DNA of 64,000 nucleotides from Magnetococcales bacterium DCbin4 (GTDB lineage Bacteria; Pseudomonadota; Magnetococcia; Magnetococcales; UBA8363): NCBI GenBank assembly GCA_002753735.1, contig PEAN01000008.1, positions 1 to 64,000 of the forward strand, read 5' to 3'. Shown piece by piece: positions 55,221 to 63,555 of this stretch (position 1 is its first letter; each line of letters starts with the position of its first letter). The notes under the pieces were generated by a model. It saw only the letters and a program-made list of their open reading frames with translations, ran no database searches and was not told where the DNA came from. The position numbers and the translations under genes were made by a program.

Positions 55221-56501
55221 TTATTTTCCCGAAACATCTAAGATACGAGCGTAGTACCAAGCCCCGAGGCACAGGGTTGCGTAGCCGACGAACACGCCCC
55301 AGGCAGCTCCCATTGCGCCATACCGACCGATCAGGAGATAATCCGCCACCATAGTCACCATACCGGAAAACATGGTAATCCAGGCCAAAACGCCTGTTTT
55401 CTTGGCATAAAAGATCGGAATCGTGAAAATGCGATAGGCCGCTCCAGCAGAATGAGCCAGTGAAAGGACCATGATGTATTCCGCCGCACCATGAAATGCC
55501 TTTCCCACCATCAGGGACAAAAGCGGTTCTGCGACCAGCCCCAAAGCGAGTGCCAGCATAACGTAGAAGGCGGCGCAACCGTAGGTGACCAGGTAAATCT
55601 GCCTATTATCCTCGGGAGTCGCCGCCTTCAGCTTGCGATTAATCCAGGGCATCAGGCTTGTATCGATCGAACCCGCGAGGAACAGGATCATAGAGCTAAT
55701 GGCGAAGGCCACGTTGTAGACCCCCAGCACGGCGAGTTCCTCCATGGAGATCAAAAAAAACTTGTCTGCTCCGGTGATAATCAGCATGCCTAATGCGTGG
55801 GGATACATTGGCAAACTGAATTTCAGAATATCGATGAGATAATCGCGCCGAAACTGGACATGAATGCCGTCTTGCCTGAAAAGCAGGTAGAAACAGACCA
55901 TGGCGGTCAGCGCCTCAACCAGGACGATGCCCCCGATCCGTCCCCGCCAATCCATCCACAAGTAGTACAACAAACCGATAGACAGGATCAGATTGGCCGC
56001 TGTACGTGTCACCTGATAAATCGAGAACTGCTTGGGCTGTTCCTGAAAGATCCACAATTTGGCTTTAATGGCATGAATAGCGGAGAAAAAAGCACTTACC
56101 CAGGTGATCCACACCAGGACGCCGACGAGATGCATCTTTACCGCAATGACTCCCGCTGCAACGAAAAAAATTGCACCAACGGCCAAAAACAAACCAAGAT
56201 TCACGATCAGGCCGTTGAATAAATACGCAGGGAAAACGATTCCTCCCGGTCCACGATCAAGCCATGCCCGCCCAATCGCTCCGGGAACTGCCATAGTGAC
56301 GGCCAGCGCCACCTGCGCCTGGACCGCATTGAAGGTTCCGATGACGCCGTAATCGTCGGTGGTGAGCCACCGGGTCAACAGGGGCAGAAGCAGAAACGGC
56401 AAGGCACGGTTCAGGGTGTTACCCACCATATAGATGCTGGACAATTTCAGAAATCGCCTGAAGGCAGGGTGGCTCCAGACCTTTCCTACGGAACTCCACA
56501 T
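55221..56501 (-). CDS. Oligosaccharide flippase (Wzx/MATE-like)
   Basis: The track starts at 56549, which overlaps the NeuB gene; ATG 56501 lies 13 bases after that stop with AGG eight bases upstream and is preferred, giving 426 residues. About 12-14 hydrophobic helices fill the protein, beginning LSSIYMVGNTLNRALPFLLLPLLTRWL, the N-terminal signature of polysaccharide-biosynthesis (PST) exporters, with DDYGVIGTFNAVQAQVAL. It should flip lipid-linked glycan units to the periplasmic face. Last gene of the minus-strand glycan operon in this window. Confidence 0.87.
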   Translation of the reverse strand: MWSSVGKVWSHPAFRRFLKLSSIYMVGNTLNRALPFLLLPLLTRWLTTDDYGVIGTFNAVQAQVALAVTMAVPGAIGRAWLDRGPGGIVFPAYLFNGLIVNLGLFLAVGAIFFVAAGVIAVKMHLVGVLVWITWVSAFFSAIHAIKAKLWIFQEQPKQFSIYQVTRTAANLILSIGLLYYLWMDWRGRIGGIVLVEALTAMVCFYLLFRQDGIHVQFRRDYLIDILKFSLPMYPHALGMLIITGADKFFLISMEELAVLGVYNVAFAISSMILFLAGSIDTSLMPWINRKLKAATPEDNRQIYLVTYGCAAFYVMLALALGLVAEPLLSLMVGKAFHGAAEYIMVLSLAHSAGAAYRIFTIPIFYAKKTGVLAWITMFSGMVTMVADYLLIGRYGAMGAAWGVFVGYATLCLGAWYYARILDVSGK

Positions 56502-56514
56502 GTCACGCCTGGTT

Positions 56515-57597
56515 TCAAATATTTTTCCACAACGGTTCACCCGATCCATGAGTCACATCTACCCATTCCGAGTTCTCCGGGGTAAGGAGAACCTCTTCAT
56601 CCAGGTCCTGAAGCAAACGCAACGACGACGACCCGGTGAGGCGTTCAAGGGAATGGGCCACAGGCGACTCAGGACGCAGAAACAGAATATCTTCGATACC
56701 GAACACCTCTCCCCTGTGTCCGGTGCGCAGGGTATAGGGGGAACGCCGCAGATTGGAGCGACCATAAACCTCTGCCGGAGTAATCCGTCGCGGGACCGTG
56801 CCCCACATTGCCTCCAACCGGCGAATCTCATCCACAAGACGTTTCATCTCTGCCGGAACCAGCGACAAGTCCCGATCACCAGCAGCCAACCCGCGGTCCA
56901 GAATAAAATGTTTTTCTACGACGACAGCACCAAGGGCGGTCGCCGCCAAAGGGGCAAGAATGTCCGCCGTATGGTCAGAGTAGCCGATGGGAATGGCGTA
57001 GCGCTTGCGATAGAAGGGAATCAGGGCCAAATTGACCTGGTTGTCCGGCGTGGGATAGGATCCCACGCAGTGGAGCAGGACCGTCCGCTCCTGCGGTAAC
57101 CGCTCTACAAGCCGATCCACTTCGGCCTGCTCGCACAACCCTGTGGAAACGATCATCGGTTTGCCCTTGGCCGCAGCATAATCGACCAAGGCGAAATTGG
57201 AACTGTCCCCGGAGGCGATCTTATAGGCATCTATGAGCGGGTCCAGAAACTCGGCGCTCTCGCGGTCAAACGGGGTGCAGAGAAATTGGACGCCCAGATC
57301 TTCCGCCGCTCGCGCCAATTGCAGAAACGACTCGCGGGAGAGTGCCATGTGTTTGAACCTCTCCTTCTGGGTGCGAAAACGATTGTCCGGCACATGCTTG
57401 TAGACCGGGGTCTCCCGCGTTACCAGCTGGTCCGGGTTGAACATCTGGAACTTGACCGCATCGACCCCCGCTTCAGCCCCGGCTTGAAGCGTCTTCAGTG
57501 CCATGTCCAAATTGCCGAGGTGGTTGCTACCCACTTCGGCGATGATGAAGACATGCTCGCCAATGACATGCCCGCCGATCTTGATGGGACTACTCAT
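56515..57597 (-). CDS. NeuB-type nonulosonic acid synthase
   Basis: Two ATGs overlap the upstream stop (57603 and 57597); the second has GGA at a better distance and gives 360 residues. The TIM-barrel part shows FIIAEVGSNHLGNLDMALKT, AGVDAVKFQMF, LGVQFLCTPFD, DAYKIASGD and PIGYSDHT, and the C-terminal SAF/antifreeze-like domain RRSPYTLRTGHRGEVFGIEDI. The family condenses phosphoenolpyruvate with an N-acylated hexose to make sialic, legionaminic or pseudaminic acid. Which product is made here cannot be told from sequence alone. The dehydratase gene upstream and aminotransferase further up fit a legionaminate/pseudaminate-type route. Confidence 0.9.
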   Translation of the reverse strand: MSSPIKIGGHVIGEHVFIIAEVGSNHLGNLDMALKTLQAGAEAGVDAVKFQMFNPDQLVTRETPVYKHVPDNRFRTQKERFKHMALSRESFLQLARAAEDLGVQFLCTPFDRESAEFLDPLIDAYKIASGDSSNFALVDYAAAKGKPMIVSTGLCEQAEVDRLVERLPQERTVLLHCVGSYPTPDNQVNLALIPFYRKRYAIPIGYSDHTADILAPLAATALGAVVVEKHFILDRGLAAGDRDLSLVPAEMKRLVDEIRRLEAMWGTVPRRITPAEVYGRSNLRRSPYTLRTGHRGEVFGIEDILFLRPESPVAHSLERLTGSSSLRLLQDLDEEVLLTPENSEWVDVTHGSGEPLWKNI

Positions 57598-58648
57598 TTT
57601 CATTTTCCATCATATTGAAATTGAGGTTCTTCTCGATGAATTCTCGTATCTCATCATAACTCAGAATTGATTGCGACCGGGAGTCAACGGAGGATTCCAC
57701 CTTGAGGTTGTTGTAGCCGGAATAGGTAAAGTCGATGTCCTTATAGAGCGGGCGAAACGCGGGCAGGATTGCGTAGAGATGCTCCAACTCGATCGTCCGG
57801 TTAGCCTCTTCGCTGGTCATCAGCTCTTCGTAAAGCTTTTCCCCGGGTTTGACACCGATTTCAACGATCTCGATATTCTTGGAATCATGACTGTAACGTG
57901 CCGCCAACATGTCAATGAGTACACGAGCCAAATCGATGACCCGAACGGTGGGCATTTTAGTCACGAACACCTCGCCACCCTTTGCGACCTTGGCAGCCGC
58001 CAAAACCAACCGGACGCTCTCTTCAATGCTCATGATGAAGCGGGTCATCCTCTTGTCAGTGACGGTGACCGGTCCTCCTTTGCGAATCTGCTTGAAAAAA
58101 GTCGAAATCACCGACCCCCGCGATCCCATTACGTTGCCAAAGCGGGTGGAGATGAACACCACGTTCATGTCCTTGGCGTAGTTGTTAGCAGCTGTGATGA
58201 TCCGCTCGCCCATGAGTTTGCTGGTGCCCATCACGTTGGTGGGATTGACCGCCTTGTCAGTGCTGGTGAAAACAACGCGGGGAACTTTATGGTGCAAGGC
58301 GGCGCGAATAATGTTTTCCACACCTTTGATGTTCGTCATCACGGCATCAAGAGGGGAGCGTTCGCAGATCGACACGTGCTTCAGCGCCGCAGCATGGAAA
58401 ACGATGTCGATTCCATCCATCACATCATGCACAGTGTTCGTGTCACGTACATCGCCGACCATCACGTTGACCGCTGGAAAATCAGCAAACAGATGATCCG
58501 TTCGGAAGACCCCTTCCTCGTTATGATCAATGACACGGAGTTCCTTCGGCGACTTCCGGCTGATCTGACGGATCATTTCGGTCCCAACTGTTCCAGCTCC
58601 TCCGGTGACTAAAACCCGTTTGCCATGGAAAAAATCATCCAACCCCAT
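57590..58648 (-). CDS. UDP-sugar 4,6-dehydratase (CapD/PseB-like)
   Basis: 352 residues, extended SDR fold. NAD(P)-binding motif TGGAGTVGTEMI near residue 16; catalytic-region sequence FTSTDKAVNPTNVMGTSKLMGER, in which Met stands where many SDR enzymes have Tyr (MxxxK), as in part of the UDP-GlcNAc 4,6-dehydratase family. MTRFIMSIEESVRLV and GEVFVTKMPTVRVIDLA are typical of the CapD/PseB group. It should remove water from UDP-N-acetylglucosamine (or a GDP analogue) to form a 4-keto-6-deoxy sugar, the first step to nonulosonic acids. The 3-prime end overlaps the NeuB gene. Confidence 0.87.
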   Translation of the reverse strand: MGLDDFFHGKRVLVTGGAGTVGTEMIRQISRKSPKELRVIDHNEEGVFRTDHLFADFPAVNVMVGDVRDTNTVHDVMDGIDIVFHAAALKHVSICERSPLDAVMTNIKGVENIIRAALHHKVPRVVFTSTDKAVNPTNVMGTSKLMGERIITAANNYAKDMNVVFISTRFGNVMGSRGSVISTFFKQIRKGGPVTVTDKRMTRFIMSIEESVRLVLAAAKVAKGGEVFVTKMPTVRVIDLARVLIDMLAARYSHDSKNIEIVEIGVKPGEKLYEELMTSEEANRTIELEHLYAILPAFRPLYKDIDFTYSGYNNLKVESSVDSRSQSILSYDEIREFIEKNLNFNMMENENE

Positions 58649-58666
58649 ATAGTATACTCCATATTT

Positions 58667-59983
58667 TCATGAGCGTGACAGTAAAGCTAACGCGGCCTCA
58701 GCCAAGCGCAAAGCGAGCACGTCGTTGAGGAACAGATCCTCGGGTGGCAGTAACTCCACATATCCGCGTCCGCCACCCCCAGAAGCGTCTCCCCGTAGCG
58801 CCGTCAATCCGCCCGCCTGACGGAAAAAGGGCATGCCATTGCCATCACCGCGATAGGAGATGAGCCCTTGACTGCGCAATACCATGGTTTCCCCCACTTC
58901 TGGAGTCACGGAATCGACCCGGGTGCAATCGAACAGCAGCAAGGTGTCGAGGACTTCGGGAAGACGCTCCTGTCGAATCAGTGGAAAAAAAGGAGAGCAG
59001 AACAAGATCGGCCCCTGGCTCGGGGGTTCCCCGGACCAAGAGGCGCACAGGTCGCGCCCCATGGTGAAGGAGTGTGCTGTCCGCTGCACGCTCAGGCCGC
59101 GCAATACGCCCCACTGCGCCAATGCGTCTGTTGCGGCCACCAGGGTGATCGGTCGGAGAAACACATACTCGACCAGCTTATCGAGCAGTCGATCCAACAA
59201 GGAACGACCGTGAAGCTCCACCAGTCCCCATTCGGGCCCAAGCCTCAAGTCCACAGGCAATGTGGTATGAATCACAACCGGAACGCCCTCCGAAGGAAGC
59301 GACTTTCCCCGTCGGCGCACCGCCTCGCGTTTGACCTGTCGCCGAGCGTCTGCGCGGGGTTGCCTATTGCCCGACATCGATCCTGGTAAACGTCGGTAAT
59401 AATATAACGGATAAGGAACGCGCCTGGTCTGAAACCGCTCCGTAAACTTCAGCCAAAAATCAAAATCCTCCTGATAACGCAAGCTCTCGTTATAGCCTCC
59501 AATCTCCCTCCAGCAGGAACGGCGGTACAAACACCCCGCCGCAGGAGGAGAGAATTCATGTCCGGCCGAGGCAGGATCCTCCACCTGCCGCCCTTCCCCC
59601 ACCAGATGGCCCTCGCCATCAACCACCAGATAGTCCCCATAGGTCAAGTCGACGTTCCGGGAAACGGCCGTAGCATAAAGCATTTCCAGGCACAGGGGAT
59701 GCAACCAATCGTCCGCATCCAACCGGATCACCCATTCGCTCTTGATCGCAGCAATGCCGACATTAGCTGCGCTCGCCAATCCGACACCATGCAACCGCAA
59801 CGCCGTGACCCGGTCGTCCCGGTCGTAACGGGCGATGATTTCCGGGGTATCATCCGTGCTCCCATCATCCACTACCACCAAACGCCAGGTTTCACGAATC
59901 GTCTGGGCCAGAACACTTTCCAAACACTGGGATAGAAAACGGCCATAGTTATGAGCTGTAACGATGATACCGATGCGTTCCAA
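58667..59983 (-). CDS. Glycosyltransferase family 2 with C-terminal cytidylyltransferase-like domain
   Basis: 438 residues. The N-terminal 235 residues are a GT-A glycosyltransferase (IIVTAHNYGRFLSQCLESVLAQT, VVVDDGSTDDTPEII, DXD-type DADDWLHP, GGYNESLRYQEDFDFWL). The C-terminal 190 residues (VPVVIHTTLPVDLRLGPEWGLVELHGRSLLDRLLDKL ... FFPLIRQERLPEVLDTLLLF) resemble the NeuA/SpsF nucleotidyltransferase fold, but I cannot find the N-terminal nucleotide-binding motif, so that half may be inactive or serve as a specificity module. Gaps of 15 and 18 bases to its neighbours show operon membership. Confidence 0.8.
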   Translation of the reverse strand: MERIGIIVTAHNYGRFLSQCLESVLAQTIRETWRLVVVDDGSTDDTPEIIARYDRDDRVTALRLHGVGLASAANVGIAAIKSEWVIRLDADDWLHPLCLEMLYATAVSRNVDLTYGDYLVVDGEGHLVGEGRQVEDPASAGHEFSPPAAGCLYRRSCWREIGGYNESLRYQEDFDFWLKFTERFQTRRVPYPLYYYRRLPGSMSGNRQPRADARRQVKREAVRRRGKSLPSEGVPVVIHTTLPVDLRLGPEWGLVELHGRSLLDRLLDKLVEYVFLRPITLVAATDALAQWGVLRGLSVQRTAHSFTMGRDLCASWSGEPPSQGPILFCSPFFPLIRQERLPEVLDTLLLFDCTRVDSVTPEVGETMVLRSQGLISYRGDGNGMPFFRQAGGLTALRGDASGGGGRGYVELLPPEDLFLNDVLALRLAEAALALLSRS

Positions 59984-59998
59984 GATGTTCGCGTCCCT

Positions 59999-61087
59999 TT
60001 AATTGACAGTCATCCCGGAGACAAGCAACGACTCCACCAGATCTACTACCGCAGCTATAGCACCACGATGACTATGATAGGCCACGTCGGAAACAATGCC
60101 CGGAAACGCCCCGAGACGCCCTCCCCAGGCGCGCCATGTTTCCGGCTGCATGAGAGAGTTCTCCGGAACCCAATCGTCCAAGCGGTCCCGGATATTGTTC
60201 ACCGGTTTCCCCAGCATGGCGGCCTGCAACAGCAACATGGATGAAAGACCGTAGACCCGATCTGCGGCAGCCAGCATCATCCGGTCATCCGCCTCTCCCC
60301 ATGTCACCATCCTGACAGCTCCCCCCCGGTCCCCGGATTCATTGGGATGGGGCCGCATGAGTACAACAACATCAGGGGTGTCCCGCCTCTCCTCCGCGAG
60401 TATCCCCTCCCACAGATGATCCTGGCCGGGACGTCCAAAGAAGATTCCTCGGCAACCGGATCCACAGCGTTGATGAAATTTATGGTCGTGAAGCCGTTCA
60501 GACGCCAGCAGAACCACCTTGACGTCAGCGGCAATTCCCAACCGGGCGCGAGTCTCCGATCGCAATGCCGTCCACTGCTCCGGTTCCAGACTCATGAACT
60601 GCTCCAACCCAGGATGCCCCGTAACCCGGAGTGCCCAGGGAGGAAACCCCATCCGGTGGAGCTGGCTGGCGGAAACCTCATCCATCACAGCGACACGATC
60701 CGGCGCAAGCCCCTCGGCCAAACTTCCCTCAGGGGTGAGAAATCGATCCAACCCTTTCCAACTATCCATCAGCCCCACAGTAGGACCACGACGGTTGATC
60801 TCAGTCCATGCGGCGGCACCATCCGGGCACCAAGTCGGGTGTCCCACCCCCCCAAGGGCGACATCCCAGACGAGCCCCCCGCATGTTTTGCTTTCCCATG
60901 GAGCCGTCTCCACGGATTCCCCGCAACGATTCCGCAACAGATCCAACCCGGGCGGCAGCGCACGGACCAAGCAGCGGTGACCACGACGACACAACGCCTG
61001 AACCACAGGAGCCAATGCCGCTCCAGCGCCCATTTCCCAAGCGAAGACCAGAATCGTCGCTCCACTGCTCAAGTGTGTTGCGGCCAC
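59999..61087 (-). CDS. GT-B-like glycosyltransferase or epimerase-like protein, uncertain
   Basis: 362 residues without membrane segments. The sequence starts with a beta strand and a Gly-rich loop (ILVFAWEMGAGAALAPVVQAL), has a central linker and a second half with VVVLMRPHPNES and ADRVYGLSSMLLLQAAMLGKPV, the pattern of a GT-B Rossmann pair as in CDP-glycerol transferases, UDP-GlcNAc 2-epimerases and PseG-like hydrolases. I cannot choose between these. It sits between the sulfoquinovose synthase and the family 2 glycosyltransferase with only a few bases either side, so a glycan role is certain in outline only. Confidence 0.6.
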   Translation of the reverse strand: MAATHLSSGATILVFAWEMGAGAALAPVVQALCRRGHRCLVRALPPGLDLLRNRCGESVETAPWESKTCGGLVWDVALGGVGHPTWCPDGAAAWTEINRRGPTVGLMDSWKGLDRFLTPEGSLAEGLAPDRVAVMDEVSASQLHRMGFPPWALRVTGHPGLEQFMSLEPEQWTALRSETRARLGIAADVKVVLLASERLHDHKFHQRCGSGCRGIFFGRPGQDHLWEGILAEERRDTPDVVVLMRPHPNESGDRGGAVRMVTWGEADDRMMLAAADRVYGLSSMLLLQAAMLGKPVNNIRDRLDDWVPENSLMQPETWRAWGGRLGAFPGIVSDVAYHSHRGAIAAVVDLVESLLVSGMTVN

Positions 61088-61091
61088 GGAC

Positions 61092-62240
61092 CTATTTCCA
61101 TGTGACGCCTCGAAAAATAGTCTCCTTGCGAATATGTTCCCTGTAAGTCAACACGGTGCTCAACATCTTGTCCAATCTCTCTTCAGTGAGGTAATGAGGC
61201 TCCAGCCCCAAGCTCAACAGCCCAGTATGCATGGGATTGTAATAGTGATCCTCCAATTCGACACGCGGATTCGGTATCGTCTGAATGGTCACGTTGATCC
61301 CAAGACGGGACCCGGAAGCGCACACCCTTTCCGCCAGTTGGTTGACGCTGAAGGTTTCCGTGAACTGATTGAAGATACGCAGAGATCCATGAGGCGCTGG
61401 ATTCTCCACGCACAGGCGAACGCAATTCAGGGTGTCCATGATATTCAGATAGCCGCGGGTCTGGCCGCCCTTGCCGTAAACGGTCAAGGGATAACCGATA
61501 GCTGCCTGGACAAGGAAACGATTCAAAACAGTCCCGAAGAGTTCGTCATAATTGAAAGAAGGCCATAACGCCTGGTGTTCCCTGTTCTCCTCGGTGAAGA
61601 GGCCGTAAACAGGCCCCTGCATTAAATCGGTCACAGCCAATCCATAGACACGCACATAGAACCAAAGAAGGTCAGTATCCATGATCTTGGTTGTGTGATA
61701 GAGGGAGCCGGCTTGGCGCGGATAGAGAAACTTTTGTGTACGGCCCTTGTGTTCGATATCGATCCATCCTTCCTCGATATCAATGTTGGGAGTACCATAC
61801 TCACCCATGGTCCCCAGTTTGACGATGTGGGCGTCCGGGCAGAAATCCCGCACAGCGAAAACGATGTTGAGGGTCGCCATTAGATTATTGTGCAAGGTCA
61901 GGGATGCGGCACGGCGATCCATCATTGAGTACGGGGCGGAAGGTTGCTCGGCATAGTGAATGACCGCATCCGGTTTGAAGGACTGGAACACCTCCATGGT
62001 GAAGTCCCACTGGGTTAGATCGCCTATCCAGACGCGAATCCCATGACCGGAAATCTTCTTCCACAACGTGACCCGTTCATGCAGAGTGGGTGTCGGCATC
62101 AGGGGCGACACGTCCACGCGCCGACAGATCTCCCGCCGCAGATAGTTATCCACAACCGCCGTTTCGTGCCCAAGCGCAGAGAGTTGCATGGCCGTCGGCC
62201 ATCCAAGATAACCGTCGCCGCCCAGAATCAAAATCTTCAT
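61092..62240 (-). CDS. sqdB: UDP-sulfoquinovose synthase (SQD1/SqdB type)
   Basis: 382 residues. The sequence follows plant SQD1 closely: NAD motif GGDGYLGWPTAMQLS, KLGTMGEYGTPNIDIEEGWI with Thr144 and Glu147, catalytic YHTTK (Tyr181, Lys185), ALNRF-like and the long conserved run YPLTVYGKGGQTRGYLNI, then NPRVELEDHYYN and LGLEPHYLTEE. SQD1 makes UDP-sulfoquinovose from UDP-glucose and sulfite; the Thr/Tyr/Lys spacing agrees with the known active site to within one residue number. In photosynthetic organisms it serves sulfolipid, in some archaea an N-glycan. No sulfolipid synthase (SqdX/SQD2) gene is present here, so a sulfonated surface glycan is the likelier role. Confidence 0.9.
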   Translation of the reverse strand: MKILILGGDGYLGWPTAMQLSALGHETAVVDNYLRREICRRVDVSPLMPTPTLHERVTLWKKISGHGIRVWIGDLTQWDFTMEVFQSFKPDAVIHYAEQPSAPYSMMDRRAASLTLHNNLMATLNIVFAVRDFCPDAHIVKLGTMGEYGTPNIDIEEGWIDIEHKGRTQKFLYPRQAGSLYHTTKIMDTDLLWFYVRVYGLAVTDLMQGPVYGLFTEENREHQALWPSFNYDELFGTVLNRFLVQAAIGYPLTVYGKGGQTRGYLNIMDTLNCVRLCVENPAPHGSLRIFNQFTETFSVNQLAERVCASGSRLGINVTIQTIPNPRVELEDHYYNPMHTGLLSLGLEPHYLTEERLDKMLSTVLTYREHIRKETIFRGVTWK

Positions 62241-62244
62241 GGCC

Positions 62245-63552
62245 TCATGACCTTTCGTCCTGCCAGGTTCTCAATGCCTCCGCATGGTCACGGATCCGGG
62301 CCAACGCACGCCCAAACTCATCAATCTCCTCCCCGGTATGAGGTTGACGGCAAATATTGGTAACGATGATGTGCCGGGTCTGCACCCGCTCCACCACGGG
62401 ACAAAGCCCCCGCTGGTAATGGCAATCCCGATCATAGAGCGGAAAAACCTTGGAGAAACCCGGATCGTCCCGGTGCTGATGCCGGGCGAATAAAGGAAGC
62501 CAGTAGAGGGGGAGAACATACTCGGCGGCATGGATCCCCTCCGCCTGCAGGGCCGCCAGCACGGTGTCGCGCGTGAGACCAAGCTCCTCCTCCTGATAAA
62601 GCATGGGATAGAGATAGTAAACGTGACTGCACCCCTCGCGCACCCGGGCTGGCTGAATGAACGGGAACGCCGCCAGGATTTCGGTCAGTTGCCCCGCCAA
62701 TTGAATCCGACCTGCATTCAACTCGTCCAGCTTGGCCAATTGGGGAATAGCGACGGCTGCACTCAATTCGGTCAGCCGGTAGTTGTATCCTACCAGTTCC
62801 GCCGGTTCCTCGCGTTTCCAGTCCGAAAGGACCATCTCCCCGTGATTGCGCACCAACCGCAGGTTTTCTGCCAGCTTTTGGTCATTAGTCACCGCCACGC
62901 CGCCTTCGCCGCATTGAATGGTTTTATGACGATTAAGGCTGAAGACACCCATATGGGCAACGGTTCCGGTAAGCTGGCCCCGATAAAGGGCACCTGGTGC
63001 TTGGGCGTTGTCTTCAATGACGCTCAGACCGTGCCGCTTTGCCAAGGTGAGAATCGGAAGGATATCCGCCGATTGGCCAAACAGATTGACAGCCATGATG
63101 GCTTTGGTGCGCGAGGTGATGACGGCGGCGATTTTTTCAGCATCAATACAGAACATCTCAGGCTCGATGTCCACAAAAACCGGAACTGCCCGACACATCA
63201 CCACCGCAGCCACCGTAGCGGACATGGTGTACGGCGGGACGATCACTTCGTCTCCGGGTCCGACACCGAGAGCGATGAGACAGCCATGCAGAGCGCTGGT
63301 TGCCGAATTAAAGGATACCGCCCAGTCACATTTGAACCGATCCCGGAAACATGCCTCCAGCTCCTGCACCGCCGGCCCCCCCAGGAACGCATTGTTGCCC
63401 CGGGCCACGAATCCCGACAACAGACCCGTGTCAAGAACGGCCATGACCCGGCGTTTTTCCTCATCGCCGATGGTGTTATAAGGCAGGTACGGCCGACTCC
63501 GAATCGGCACACCCCCGAGGAGGGCGGGTAGTCCGGTCATAGGGCCATCCAA
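62245..63552 (-). CDS. DegT/DnrJ/EryC1/StrS-family sugar aminotransferase
   Basis: 435 residues, PLP-dependent fold type I. Recognisable elements: substrate loop FLGGPAVQELEACFRDRF, SATSALHGCLIALGVGPGDEVIVPPYTMSAT, cofactor-nitrogen Asp181 in VIEDNAQAPGALYRG, and Lys210 in FSLNRHKTIQCGEGG, the Schiff-base lysine of the family. It transfers an amino group from glutamate to a keto-sugar nucleotide. The natural substrate could be the 4-keto product of the dehydratase encoded downstream. An ATG 12 bases further in (63540) is an alternative start. It follows the oxidoreductase gene with a 3-base gap. Confidence 0.88.
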   Translation of the reverse strand: MDGPMTGLPALLGGVPIRSRPYLPYNTIGDEEKRRVMAVLDTGLLSGFVARGNNAFLGGPAVQELEACFRDRFKCDWAVSFNSATSALHGCLIALGVGPGDEVIVPPYTMSATVAAVVMCRAVPVFVDIEPEMFCIDAEKIAAVITSRTKAIMAVNLFGQSADILPILTLAKRHGLSVIEDNAQAPGALYRGQLTGTVAHMGVFSLNRHKTIQCGEGGVAVTNDQKLAENLRLVRNHGEMVLSDWKREEPAELVGYNYRLTELSAAVAIPQLAKLDELNAGRIQLAGQLTEILAAFPFIQPARVREGCSHVYYLYPMLYQEEELGLTRDTVLAALQAEGIHAAEYVLPLYWLPLFARHQHRDDPGFSKVFPLYDRDCHYQRGLCPVVERVQTRHIIVTNICRQPHTGEEIDEFGRALARIRDHAEALRTWQDERS

Positions 63553-63555
63553 AAA

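Noticed and set aside
62530-63531. 333-codon ORF antisense to the aminotransferase
   Set aside because: The aminotransferase has a full set of catalytic motifs; the antisense product resembles nothing. Likewise 60347-61105 and 57671-58612.
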